Shown piece by piece: positions 11,774-22,540 of a stretch of DNA of 64,000 nt. Position 1 is the stretch's first letter. Each line of letters opens with the position of its first letter. This stretch comes from Wyeomyia smithii. Its lineage: Eukaryota > Arthropoda > Insecta > Diptera > Culicidae. The stretch spans positions 53,815,433 through 53,879,432 of the forward strand of contig NC_073694.1 in assembly GCF_029784165.1 (NCBI RefSeq). Reading direction: 5' to 3'. The notes below the pieces were generated by a model that was not told the origin of the DNA, made no database searches, and was given only the letters and a program-made list of their open reading frames with translations. The position numbers were made by a program, and so were the translations under genes.

Positions 11774-13135
11774 TCTATACATATAAAAATGTAGTCCGGT
11801 CTGTCTGTCAGTCTGTCTGATCCATATAGGCTCGAAAACTACCGAACCGATCGACGTGAAAATTTGTATGTAGGGGTTTTTGGTCCCGCGAAAGGTTCCT
11901 ATGATAGTTTGAGACCCCTTCCTCTTTCGGAAAGGAAGGGTCCAATACAAATGAAACATAAATTTCTGCAGAACTCAAGAACAAACCAAGCAAATGAAAC
12001 CGAATTCGGCATGTGGATGTTTTAAAGGGTAGCAAATATGTTCATAATGGTTCGACGCCCCTCCCTCTTCTGGAAGCACATATTTCTGCACAATTTTCTG
12101 CACATCTCGCGAACTAATCAACTAAATGGAACCATATTTGGCAGGTGAATGTTTTTAGCGTTAACAAATATGTTCCATAATCAACCTCAGGCAACATTTT
12201 GGACTGTAAGATGGCAACTTCCAGTTTCTGGAAAACACCCAAAAATGGCCGATTTCCACCCAATTTAAAAATATCCGGATAAAAAATGATACACAGGAGC
12301 TAAAATCGACCACAGATACCATTTTGAATTCTAAGATGGCGACTTCCGGTTTCGGAAAAACAGCGGCAAACGACCAAATACCACCCAATATGGGTATTTC
12401 CGGGATCGTAATGATGCACTGGAGCCACAAATCGACTTCAGACACCATTATGAATTGTGGGAAGGCAACTTGTGGCCAAAAATTGCCGATTTTCGTCTAA
12501 CACGAGTATCTCCGGATCTAGAATGATACACAGCAGCTGTAATCGACCACAGACCTCATTTTGGATTCTAGGTTGGCGACTTCCGGTTCCTGGGAAACAG
12601 CCAAAAATGATCGAATGACACCCAATATGGGTGTTTCTTCAACCAAAATGACGCTCAGAGGCCAGAAATTATCTTAAATACCATTTTGAAATCCAAGATG
12701 GCGACTTCCGGTTTGTGAAAAACAGCCTAAAATAACCAAATACCAACCAATATGAGTATCTCTGAAACCAGAATGATGCAATGAGCTAACAATTGACCTC
12801 AGGCACCATTTGAATTGCTAAATGGCAACTTCTAGGAAACAGTCGAAAATGACCGGATAATACTCAATATGGATATTTTCGTAATCGAGACGATGCATGG
12901 AAACCATACATTGACCCTTGACACCATTTTGAATTTTAAGACGACCACTTTAAGTTTCTGGAAAACAACCAAAATAACTAAATACCTCCCAATATGAGTA
13001 TTTCCGGTGTCATATTGATGCCAGAAAATCTGCTGAAAATGGCCGAATACCACCCAATATGAATATATTCAGAATTAAGGTGATGAACAGAAGCCAAAGG
13101 TCGAGGATGTTGTCATTTCGAAAAAACCAATCATT
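11774..13135 (+). mobile_element. Helitron-like insertion inside the palindrome
   Basis: The sequence starts TCTATACATATAAAAATG, a typical 5' terminus of insect Helitrons, and continues with CTGTCTGTCAGTCTGTCTG and ACCGAACCGATCGACGTGAA. The uninterrupted inverted copy at 10321-10340 shows the original site: the two copies are identical up to GTTGTAAT and then diverge, so insertion was at A|T, as Helitrons do. The 3' end (CTRR plus hairpin) could not be located; host-like sequence resumes between about 13130 and 13235. No Rep/helicase frame is present, so it would be non-autonomous. Confidence 0.5.
12180..13075. repeat. Diverged tandem repeat, ~122-bp period, about seven units
   Basis: The core CACCATTTTGAATT, then AAGATGGCGACTTCCGGTTT, then AAACAGCC, then CACCCAATATGGGTATTTCC recurs at about 12190, 12316, 12437, 12552, 12680, 12803 and 12921. 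The spacing is 115-128 bp. Units differ by substitutions and small indels, so the array is old. It lies within the Helitron-like insertion. Confidence 0.8.
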
Positions 13136-14280
13136 TCAAACGATTTGTTAATTGAATTTGATCATATCCTATGGCCGATTCATCGTGCATTTGCAGACTT
13201 TAAACACATCGCAAGAAATCAATGAATTTGGAACGTTCAAATAGTACGATACCACATTTAATTTATGTTGAGGCCACATATATCGATCAAAGCAGGTTTT
13301 TGAGTTTCTTTTCTTTCCATAACTTTTGAGCCACATATCAAATTGTTATGAAGTTTGTTATTCGTAAGTTTGAGAGATGACTCGTTCGTATGACACTCGT
13401 TATGTTCAAATAAGTCATGTAATCTTTGAGATAATAGACTTTCTTTGTTTTATAAACAATTTAATACATAACGGTTGCTTAAGTTCGATTTTAATCAAAT
13501 AAAATGGGAACGTATAGGGCAGCCAAACTTTGAAACCACGTGTTCAATCATAATTCAGCAGTTAACCCTTAACTAGCCCGCCCATTTGATAATAATATTG
13601 ATCAAATCGGTTGTGTAGTTTCTGAGATAATGAAGTTTCGTGATTTTCACATTTTGGTACTTAACAGACGAGGTTACAGTCCGATCACAGTAAAATTCAA
13701 TAGGGTCTTCTAAGGCAGCTAGACTTATTAGTTGACACTAATTTTGTGGAAATCGGGTCAGTCATCTCTGAGAAAAGTGAGTGAGTTCAAGTAGTCTTCG
13801 GAATATTTTCCTTTTCATAGCTGGATTTCACATTTCTAAACATAACAGGCAAAGTAATAGTCTGATTGCAAAACAAATCAATAGGGTCTTATGGGGCAAT
13901 TAGACCTTCCATTTGACACTAATTTTATGAAAATCGGTTCAGCCATCTCTGAGAAACATGAGTGAGATTAAGTAGTCTTCAAAACACGTTTCTTGTCATA
14001 ACTTTTGAACCACAAGTTCAATCTTCATGAAATTAAAAAGTTAAGGGTATTTCAGGTATCCCGTTCATTTGAAATCAATTTTGTTCAAATCGGTTGTGTA
14101 GTTTTCGAGATAATGATGTTTCATGATTTTTACATTTTGATACATAACCTCTAAACTAAAAATCCGATTACAATGAAATTGAATAGGGTCTAATGGGACA
14201 ACGAGACCTTTCGTTTGCAAATAATTTCATGAAAATAAGTCCAGCCATTTCTGAGAAAAGTGAGTGAGAGTAAAAATCTG

Positions 14281-14294
14281 CACATACACACACA

Positions 14295-14345
<51 letters not shown>
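14281..14345. repeat. (CA)n microsatellite
   Basis: A CA tract in the right arm of the palindromic element, followed by ATACAGAAAATGCTCAGCTC, the conserved flank. Confidence 0.95.
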
Positions 14346-14348
<3 letters not shown>

Positions 14349-14470
14349 GAAAATGCTCAGCTCGTCGAGCTGAGTCGAGTGATATATGCCATTCAGCCCT
14401 TTGGAGCACTTTTATACTTTCGGTTTTGCAAGTGATTGCTATACCTTTCTAGGAGAAAGGCAAAAAGAGA

Positions 14471-14986
14471 TTGGTCAATCAGGACCTTACGTTCCTTTGT
14501 GAAAGCTACTAGAACCCAGCCCATTTGACCTGGAGAATTATCTCGACTGTTGGAGTTAACCAGTTCCCCGGAGCATCACGACAAACTTGCACACCGGGAA
14601 GGAGAGTAGCAACGGTCTCTGAGCAGTGACGAAGCAAGAAAGGAAACTACAGACGTCGAAGAAGGGGCAAAAAAGAATAAAGTGGTGAAAAGACAAGGGA
14701 GGAGATAGATAATAAGGAAGTGGGAGTGTATACAGACTAAATAAAAGAGTGGTTTAGGACGAAGTTTTAGCGTTTAATTGACCAACAAACTAGAGCGAAG
14801 GGAGTCTCAGCATTGCTGGCTCTACTGGCTCGCTAGTTACCACTGGTACTTTGCTTCCAGCAGCTATGTAAGAATGATCGTTATTTCAATTCACCCATTC
14901 AGTATTCGGAAGGCAAAGCGGACGGTTCTTTCTGTAGCAGCAGAAAGCGGGTGGTAGCAAATATTCGTCGCTTTTGAAAAAGCACA
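14471..14986. other. Intergenic
   Basis: Purine-rich, non-repetitive sequence (GAAGGGGCAAAAAAGAATAAAG-like words near 14660). No gene or element recognised. Confidence 0.4.
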
Positions 14987-14988
14987 TA

Positions 14989-15346
14989 CAGTCAGGTTTT
15001 TTTACGCGGGGGATACGTACCTCGTAAAATAAAAACCGCGTTTATTCGAAAATCCGCGTTAATTCGAAAATCCGCGTAATATAAAACCACGTTTTTTTTT
15101 AATCCGCGTAAAGTAGTCCAGCAAGAAGGGCTTTAGAAAAAACCCGAGACGCTTTAGAACCAGTATTTAAAATAGTCCTCTTTGACAGTCATTCCGGATC
15201 TTTCGGTGGGCGGAGGGTATTTTTTGGACTAAATCTTTTACTAGATAAACATCGCGTAAAAGAAACCGCGTTAATTCAAAAATCCACGTAGAATAAACCT
15301 CGTAAAAAATCCGCGTATAAAAAAACCGCGTAAAAAAACCTGACTG
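14989..15346. mobile_element. TA-target MITE with CAGTCAGG ends and repeated CGCG words
   Basis: The ends CAGTCAGGTTTTTTTACGCG and CGCGTAAAAAAACCTGACTG are exact inverted copies. TA dinucleotides flank them (14987-14988 and 15347-15348), as in Tc1/mariner-type MITEs. The interior repeats AATCCGCGT and AAACCGCGT words. A related truncated end is at 56918 and a sister family with CACTAAGGTCGC ends is at 20396 and 28649. Confidence 0.85.
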
Positions 15347-15348
15347 TA

Positions 15349-17384
15349 ATCTAATTGAATTTCTCATTCGTTCATTGGCCGTCAAAGCGGACTGTTCTTT
15401 CTGGAGCATTCAAGTTATCCATTTCTCAAGTAATAGCAGTCGGTATGCGGGGAAGTGGATTTTACATTAATCGATTAAGTAAAATGCTTCGTATTATGTG
15501 TGCGTGTCTCTCTGCTGACCACCAGATAAATTTATTATACCATTCGTAATCCCACCTCGAACTGCGTTTCTGCACTTAGGCACATACCCTTATACTTTTT
15601 TATTTTTATTTCTTTAAGGTTAAGCAACTATCCAGCTTTTCATGAGCAGCAATGGCGGACAGTGCACGCAGCCCATTTAGACGTTTTTAATTTTTAATCT
15701 CAGTAACGGAGTGAAAAGCATTACAATTTCGGAACGTAGCATAGCAACTTTAACGTTTCGCGTGGAAATATTTCACGACCATTTTGGAAGGTGAAATGAT
15801 TTCACGGGAATGAGATAAGCCAAAAATTGATTGATTTGTGATCAAATGATAAATATTGGATGTATTTTTCAGTAAAAAACGATTTTTGACCGCTGAAAAA
15901 AATTTCACGTCGATGTCGAAATTTTTTTCTTGACGCCAAATGTCTTACAAATGCAGAAAATGTCGAGATCTAGTGTTATCTCGAAAAAGGAGATCTTGGA
16001 AAAAATCGACTTTCCGGGACTTTCAATTTCACGAAACTAATTTTTGTCACCTCACTTTAGGTGGAATCGGGAATAGAACTCAAAATCTGGAGTGAGCGTA
16101 AGAGTGAAATATATTTCACCGTGAAGTGGCTCCCGTAATAAGTATCATTAGCTTTGATACGTTAATGATTTTATTGTGGCGTCATACACTTTGTGAAAAT
16201 GTCTGATTTTGTGCCGAACAATCGTCATTTGCGTTACTTTTCTAATTTCATGTAAATAAAACGGTGACTCAAGCGCATCGAGAGTTAAAGATTGTATACA
16301 GGAACGCTGCTCTAATTGATTGGTTCTCTCGCATTATGACGGTAATTTCGATGATGACGACACTCTACAGGTATAGTAAATTTCATCGTCAGAGAAGCTA
16401 TTAGGTGATGGTAAATTGCACTTTCCCACCCCCATAGAGTTGAGCTTCCTCCATATCTTCTTAGCCGACAAACCACGACTTAACAGTTTTTGGAAATAGT
16501 TCTGTTTTGATTTCCGGATAAGCGTAGTTACTTTAAGTTACTTTATTGCGAAGAACCTTATATTGATGGCAGTCGTTTTCATTTCTAAGTTTTCGTTGTG
16601 TTTTTATGAAGAGAAAGCATAGCTGTATTGAAGATATTTAAAAGGTAATTTAAATTATTGCTTCTGTAGAAATTTGTCCAGCCGATTTCATGAAAAGCTG
16701 TGACAAGATCGCAGGGTGGCAAAATCATATTTCCTATGCTTATTGTAAAATAGTTGTTAGGTAGTTCACGATCAGATGTTGCATTCACTAATTTAAACTT
16801 CAAATAATGTATATATTATTGATATTATTAGTTTTAAGGCAAAATGGCAATAAAGCTCGTGTGATTGAAAATGGAATCGAGAATCAACCTTTTTACTTTC
16901 ACAGCGCGAAAATAACTAATTCAGAGCAATCAAGTTTGAGTTTAATATCACAAAAGTGGTCATGGGGATTGCGTAAATGTTCCACAGCTAGATACTGGTC
17001 TGGATTTAATCCAACCGATATTTTTTTCACAAAAAAAGCTTTAAATAAAATGGCAAAAATAATATTCCTAATTAAAAACTTCTAAAAAACTGTACAGAAA
17101 ATTTTTCGAATGTAGGTTGTCGTTAAAAATGGTTACAATAATTTCCCAACTATCTTTAAAAACTATCAATTCTTGTATTCCACCAAAATTGAACACTTTA
17201 CTAAAGATATTGAGGGTCTTCATAAAAGTTATAGTTTGTGGTTGTCATATTCCGTAAGCTTTTCTCCCCTTAAGCGAAACTATAAAACCGAGTTCAATAT
17301 TTGTTACATTACTTACCGACACGTAAATATCGTTATTATACTAAATTAACACATTTACTATTTAAAAAAATCCTAGAATAACAA
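15349..17384. other. Intergenic, AT-rich, no recognised gene
   Basis: I see no domain-bearing frame. A 92-codon open frame begins at an ATG at 16807 and a 72-codon one lies on the opposite strand at 16803-16585; neither resembles a family I know. The 15760-16130 stretch repeats GTGAAAT/ATTTCAC words in both orientations (for example ATTTCACGACC at 15770 and AAATATATTTCACCGTGAA at 16109), which may be a decayed foldback element. Confidence 0.4.
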
Positions 17385-18300
17385 TCTCACAGGACCAACA
17401 ATCTCCCACTGGCAACTCTGTTGCGTCCTGTGTGCCAGTTGTGTCGGCTTTTCCTTCGCCCGTTGCATGCATGTGCATGCGTGGGACTGTGTTTGTGCAC
17501 GGCGATTGAGCGACAGATGAAAATTGGTGTCCTCCCCCTTCAGCGCATCGGTCGCCTCAACCCAACAACAACAACAACAACACAAGCACCTCTATCAACA
17601 CCAACCCGGCCAGCCAACCAGCCTGTCACCTTCTCCACCCCCCGTGCCCACTTTGGCCCACTCTTGTTTCTCACTTGCCAATCTCCCACATTCTTCAACT
17701 GTATACTGAAAACTTCTTCTGCGCTATGCTGCGATTAACACCAACACAACCACACCAGAGACGGTTTGCTGCTGCCCGTCCTCTGCGCGGCGAATGATTC
17801 CAGCAGCCAGCCAGCCAGCCAAAGGAAAATCAAAACCAAAGGAAGGAAACCTACTTCTTCATAAACACGCACACACCGACAGTCGACTGCTCTCCGTCCA
17901 CTTTCCTCCAGCCAAACCCAGACTCACACTCTCTTTCTGTCGCTCTTTCTCTTTCACTAGTCTAGTCTCAGGGGTCTGGTTTGATTAATCCGAAATTCCA
18001 CTCGAGTTTGGTTCCAGGACACTTTTCACCACTAAATCACGCACGGTCACGCGTAACACCTGGCAGAAACGGTTCCGGCAGGATTCACAAAGTCGTTACA
18101 CAAACGGCAAGCACACTTTATGCCACTTTAACACCGCTAATTTCGAATCTAAAGTCACTTTTCCTGAACAGATTTGCAATGGGGGATCCGCAGAGACAAC
18201 ACACTGGACACTCTACACACAACAGTCAGGAGCCCGACGTTCGGTGGACGTTCGATACGCCATCTTCCTTCGTTCTGAACGAGAAGAGCAGCGAGCAAGT
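17385..18300 (-). promoter_or_regulatory. Candidate long 5'UTR / promoter region
   Basis: Read on the minus strand, this non-repetitive ~900 bases looks like a mosquito 5' leader: many GTG/AAAGTG words (GGTGTTAAAGTGGCATAAAG, GGTGAAAAGTGTCCTGG), TTG/GTTG triplets and purine-rich tracts, with higher GC than the flanks. Plus-strand frames across it (17421, 17524, 17794, 17981) are CA- and CAACAA-rich and have no domain. No coding exon of the served gene is recognised in the window. Inference from composition only. Confidence 0.3.
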
Positions 18301-18357
18301 TTGATAGAGCGCTGAGCTGCTGTGTGTTACCGCTTGCGTGCTAAAAGGGCATGCAGG

Positions 18358-18531
18358 CAGGCTTGCCAGATTTACGGATCTATCCGTAGATCTACGGATT
18401 TGTTCACTTCTACGGATTTACAAATATATGGGAAATCCGTAGAAAAGAAGAAGAAAACACGGAAAATCCGTAGAATTTCATAAAAATCCGTAGAATCTAC
18501 GGATTTTCACGAAAAAGTTCTGGCATCTCTG
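18358..18531. mobile_element. hAT-type MITE filled with TCCGTAGA/TCTACGGA words
   Basis: The ends CAGGCTTGCCAGA and TCTGGCATCTCTG are inverted relatives of the hAT-type terminus that begins with CAG and includes TGCCAGA. The flanks carry a perfect 8-bp direct repeat CATGCAGG (18350-18357 and 18532-18539). The interior consists largely of ATCCGTAGA and its complement, repeated about eight times. It is 174 bp, non-coding, and sits immediately upstream of the candidate 5' leader at 17385-18300. Confidence 0.85.
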
Positions 18532-18799
18532 CATGCAGGTTTCGATGCGAAGCAAAACTCCTGTCGGAACCGGATCGGTGCGCGGGTGCGAGAGAGCCGC
18601 TCTCAATTCGAGAGAAACCAGAGAGAGTTTTTCGTTTACACAGAGAGGAAGATTTGACAGCAATGGTACGAGGGGCTTGTTGGATTTGAAATCGCATCGA
18701 ACGAACCCATTCGATTCCAACGGATGAGTGCAGCATAGAATTGATGCTCAATTTTCATCTGAACTGGACGGAATAGGGGGTTAAATTAAAAAAAAATAG

Positions 18800-19075
18800 C
18801 TGCTTTTGACGTACGTCTAACCACACTATATTGAGATACATTCTGCGGAAACTAAAACCAAGGTGTAACGTTGGAATGAAAGATTTCAAACGGTAATACT
18901 GATGTAACCACATGATGGATCCCAATAATCAATATGTTGGATTGATAAAATGATGGACAATTTTGTAATTCTTCAGTTGCCATTATCACTTCATTATTAA
19001 TCAGTGAAAATTTCATAAAAGTTTCAAGGTCGAATTTTCACGAACAATGTACCAATCACACGTTGTTCTCTTTCT
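18800..19075. repeat. Dispersed repeat family, copy 2
   Basis: Starts TTTTGACGTACGTCTAACCA and includes CACTATATTGAGATACATTC and GCGGAAACTAAAACC. It matches the order of words in the copies at 7296 and, inverted, 33250-33570. Highly diverged. Confidence 0.5.
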
Positions 19076-19915
19076 GGTTGTCAAGTCACATTCTCGGTTC
19101 GTTTGAACATTGAAGTTCCTGCGTAAGAAAAAAAATGGAGGAAGTTTTCTAACAACTTCAGCTTCAGCAAGAAGATGATCGCATAGAACAAATTTTTCGT
19201 AAGTATATGATGATAAAATTTGTGAATATTTTAGGCATCAAACCATCACAATTTTTGCTTCTACTTCCGAGCATCTGTTGCATGCTACGTAAATAGTTTA
19301 CACCGCCATGTTAATGGACACATCCGGAAGATCCTCGGCTTTGAAGTTCATGCACAGTCCACAGCAGTAATAAACGTTTGATTTTCACTTATGCAAATTC
19401 GGTGCGGCGAACGACGATTTTTGATTTTTTTTAGTTTTCAATAGTTAAAATTTTTAATAACATTTGAATAAAAATATTAATATAAATTACGTCATGTTTC
19501 TGGTTTTCTTAAATAATTGAAAGTAAACAAAAAACAAACATCACAGATCTTTCGGTACTGTCTTACACAACTTACAGATTTGATCGGTGGTTTTGGCAAC
19601 TAATTGCATTCGCCGTTTTCACAAATTAGGTCGGTAATAATGACAGAAAGCAACAACAATTTGATTACTGATCGGTCGGTAGTGGCTTATATTACCGAAC
19701 GTTTTACCGAGCGCTCAGCTGTTGAAAAGTCGGTGAAAAAAAAAAACGAATTCGGTGATTAAATGTAAGTGTGTGGTAGTGCACAAAGTGACATTTCTGC
19801 TGATGGCTTTTGGGAAATATAACCCTGGTTTACGTGTCATGACAGAGATGCCAGATGTGAACACCTGTCTTAATTTCGAATACTTTAGAGCTCGTGTGAA
19901 GAAGTGGAAGCCTAG
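19076..19915. other. Intergenic, AT-rich
   Basis: Words such as TCGGTAATAATGACAG and TATTACCGAACGTTTTACCG (19630-19710) are partly complementary and may be a decayed inverted repeat. No gene recognised. Confidence 0.35.
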
Positions 19916-19917
19916 TG

Positions 19918-20350
19918 CCTTGTTCAGACTACGCCGCATATCACCTGATATCGCCAGATGATATCGGATTCACCTCGGGTGTTCACACTACAGTCAGATG
20001 ATATGGTTTGACATTTGCTTTGGTAATTGAAAGGAGAAGAAAACAGAAACAGGTCAAGACAACAAGAGCAACGTAATTAGGATAGAGATGTTAGCTTGTT
20101 CGCTCGCACCGACGCGAACTCTTATATGCAATTGTCAAAATATACGGGATGAAAAACGCAAAAGTATTTCCTTCCTACTTACTCGCATGCAACGCGAATT
20201 GCGAAACTTGTAGGGTTGCGCCAAATGTCTTTTGGCCGTGTTGCCAACTGCTGTAAATCTGGTTTTCGAACATGATATCCGCGAAATCATGTAGCCGAGG
20301 TGATATCCGATGACAGCTCGATTGTATGGGATATCAGGTAATGTGAATGG
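19918..20350. mobile_element. MITE, TTCAGACTACGCC family, copy 1
   Basis: Begins CTTGTTCAGACTACGCCG and continues ATATCACCTGATATCGCC. The right part has GAGGTGATATCCGATGACAG, the inverse of the left subterminal sequence. It shares order and words with the copy at 20936-21363. Several GATATC palindromes lie near both ends. The right boundary is imprecise. Confidence 0.65.
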
Positions 20351-20395
20351 TTATATGCAATATTATCGATAGCACGAATCGCCTGATATCATATA

Positions 20396-20540
20396 CACTA
20401 AGGTCGCTTTTTACGCGATTTTTTTTACGCGGGTTTCTTTTTACGCGGTTTGTTTACGCGGATTCCGGAATTTACGCGGTTTTTTCACGCGGATTCCGGA
20501 ATTTACGCGGTTTCTTTTTTTACGCGGATTCCGGAAATTT
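20396..20540. mobile_element. Fragment of TA-target element, CACTAAGGTCGC family
   Basis: Begins CACTAAGGTCGCTTTTTACG after a TA, exactly like the end at 28649, then repeats TTTACGCGG and ATTCCGGAATTTACGCGG several times. No matching right end was found, so it is a truncated copy. Confidence 0.65.
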
Positions 20541-20930
20541 CCGCTGAAACGTGAATTACGGACAACTTGCAAGCAAAATGCGATATTTAATATTTATTTT
20601 TACACGTTTTTCATGTTCTTTTGCTAAAACATGAATTGAGAATGCTCCAAAGATGCTTCAACACAGTAATTTTTAATTGGTGGTTCACAAACCCTTTGTA
20701 TGGTCTACAGAATAATGATGAAAGTATATAAAATTAAACATAAACATAAAATTTAACACCTTCACTTCATTATTCCCCAGGACTTCCACCGTCATTATCA
20801 GTTATACGAGCCGAATTAAAAAGTTAGTCAACATTGCGCTTTGAGAAGAGATCTGGCACCTCTGATATGTGAATCCTAGTTGCCAAATCAGTGGTTTTTT
20901 CATCGCTTTTCTCTCCCTCTGATGCCTTGT
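20541..20930. other. Intergenic
   Basis: No gene or clear element end. The sequence between the truncated TA-target element and the next MITE may be the remaining body of the former. Confidence 0.3.
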
Positions 20931-20935
20931 TCAGA

Positions 20936-21363
20936 CTACGCCGGATATCACCTGATATCGCCAGATGATATCGGATATCACCTCGAGCGTTTACATTGGA
21001 GTGAGCTGATATGATTTGACATTTGCTTTAGTGATTGAAAAGAGAAGAAAACAAAATCAGGTCAAAGCTAAAACAAGACAAAAAGAGCAATGGGATTAGG
21101 ATAGAGATGTCAGTGAGTTGGCTCGCACCAACGCGAACTCTCATATGCAATTGTCAACATGTGCGGGATGAAAAATGAAAATAGCAAAAATATCTCCTTC
21201 CTTTTTTCTCGTATGCAACGCGAAGAGCGAAATTTGTAGGGTTGCGTCAAATGTCTGTTGGCCGTGTTGCCAACTGCTTGAAATGTGGTTATTATTGGTT
21301 TTCGAACATGATATCCGCGATAGCATGTAGCCGAGGTGATATCCGTTGACAGCTAGTGTGAAC
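20936..21363. mobile_element. MITE, TTCAGACTACGCC family, copy 2
   Basis: Left end TTGTTCAGACTACGCCGG with ATATCACCTGATATCGCC. Right end GGTGATATCCGTTGACAGCT followed by AGTGTGAAC. The outermost words GTTCAGACTA and TAGTGTGAAC form an imperfect inverted repeat. It is clearly homologous to the copy at 19918-20350. Confidence 0.7.
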
Positions 21364-21724
21364 GGGGTATAATAGTCGGTTGAATAACTGCACCCGATTT
21401 AATGTGTTTTCTGGATTATTGTGAAACGGGGACTGTGTTTACAGATTGTTTCGTGGACTGTGAAGACTTTTTAAAAATGACCGGGCTTCTCTGTGTCACG
21501 ATTTCTAGCCACAGTTTTTAGCATTCGAAATCGAGTTTTTTTTATAAGTCTGCAGTTTAAATTATAAAAAGTCAGTGGAATATGTATTTCCTTTGACATT
21601 TCTTATCAAACGAAAAAATAATATAAATAATAAAACACCCTATATTTTTGTGACCCTAGTCACCATCACATACCGATTAAGCGACGAACCCGGAGAGCGA
21701 TTGTGTTGTTTAGCTATTCACGGA

Positions 21725-22012
21725 TTTCTGATTTTTATATATCAGTTGAAAGAGTGTAATTTTATGAGCAAAACGTGACTTTTTAAAATTTTATATCATT
21801 GTCCTTCGATTTTTTAATAAAGAATAAAAATCGCTCTGAATCGCTACAATGACAGTTGGTACATAGGCGAACTGTCATTGTAGCGATTTTAAGCAGTATT
21901 CGAGCAGTTTTAATTCGTGATTTAAAAATTGAAGGACAACGATTGAAAATTTTTGAAAATCACTTTTTACTTAGAAAATGCAGCTCTTTCAAATAATGTA
22001 AAAAGTGGTATA
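21725..22012. mobile_element. Foldback MITE with a perfect central hairpin, copy 1
   Basis: Arms of ~120 bp pair with each other (GTCCTTCGATTTTTTAA at 21811 with TTAAAAATTGAAGGAC at 21924). At the centre, AATCGCTACAATGACAGTT (21839-21857) and its exact complement (21870-21888) are separated by 12 bases. A second copy with the same central hairpin is at 36270-36575. Confidence 0.85.
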
Positions 22013-22059
22013 GATAAACAACCCAATTACTATGCACACTTTGACGCACTTCTACAATG

Positions 22060-22500
22060 CCTAGAGACACCAAATTTCACAGGAATAGTTAAAAAGCTAT
22101 ACCACAGACAAACAGACGTGCCACTTCGAACAAAAATCCTGAAAAATCTTCGTCCTTGTTCGAAACGTTACATTCATGCGCCACCATGTGAGCTTATTGT
22201 CTACTAACTTATTTTCGTAGAACGGTTTTTGTCTTTGCTAATGGGTATGCACGCTTGCTCAAATCAACACAAGCGGATTACTGATGGTTTTTGTCTTCGA
22301 TAGTGAATGTGCACGCTTGCTTATAGCGACACTAACGGCATTATTGCCCACTAAGCAAAATTTCAAAATTATCGATATTTTTCTGGTCTATGAAATCGTC
22401 ATCGAGTGGCACGTCTGTTTGTCTGTGGCTATACTATTTCTAGGGTCGCTATGTTGAGCTTTAGGGCCGCATTTTTTCGCTTTTGTTGACCAGTGTAATG
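22060..22500. mobile_element. Remnant of the element family with GACCAGTGTAA end
   Basis: Contains TTTCACAGGAATAGTTAAAA (22076) and TTGAGCTTTAGGGCC through TTGTTGACCAGTGTAATG (to 22500), which match 6278-6368. Its middle is interrupted by the MITE at 22103-22427. Confidence 0.5.
22103..22427. mobile_element. MITE with CACAGACAAACAGACGTG ends and 7-bp target duplication
   Basis: The termini CACAGACAAACAGACGTGCC and GGCACGTCTGTTTGTCTGTG are exact inverted copies. The flanks repeat GCTATAC (22096-22102 and 22428-22434). Two GCACGCTTGCT words (22250 and 22311) lie within. A larger, more diverged relative is at 51445-52068. Non-coding. Confidence 0.85.
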
Positions 22501-22540
22501 CACCTATTGTAACGTTTCCCTATCATTTTGACGCCAGGTT

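Larger units (their letters stand above)
7841..14470. mobile_element. Giant imperfect palindrome built of nested foldback repeats
   Basis: The left end CTCTTTTTGCCTTTCTCCTA (7841), followed by GAAAGGTATAGCAATCACT, reappears inverted at 14425-14470. An inner left end at 9043 and an inner right end at 11565-11594 show further copies. Internal pairs confirm the symmetry: 10329-10470 is inverted at 11637-11773, 10140-10245 is inverted at 13225-13320, and 10940-11040 is inverted at 11057-11155. The repeated words AGATGGCTGAACCGATTTTC and CAAATGAAAGGTCTAGTTGC recur many times in both orientations. No coding capacity was seen; the long AT-rich frames are incidental. Confidence 0.8.

Noticed and set aside
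12161..13053. Repeated minus-strand frames
   Set aside because: Translations of the ~122-bp tandem repeat.
16585..17085. Possible virus-derived or domesticated gene on either strand
   Set aside because: The 72- and 92-codon frames match no family I can name; no support beyond being open.
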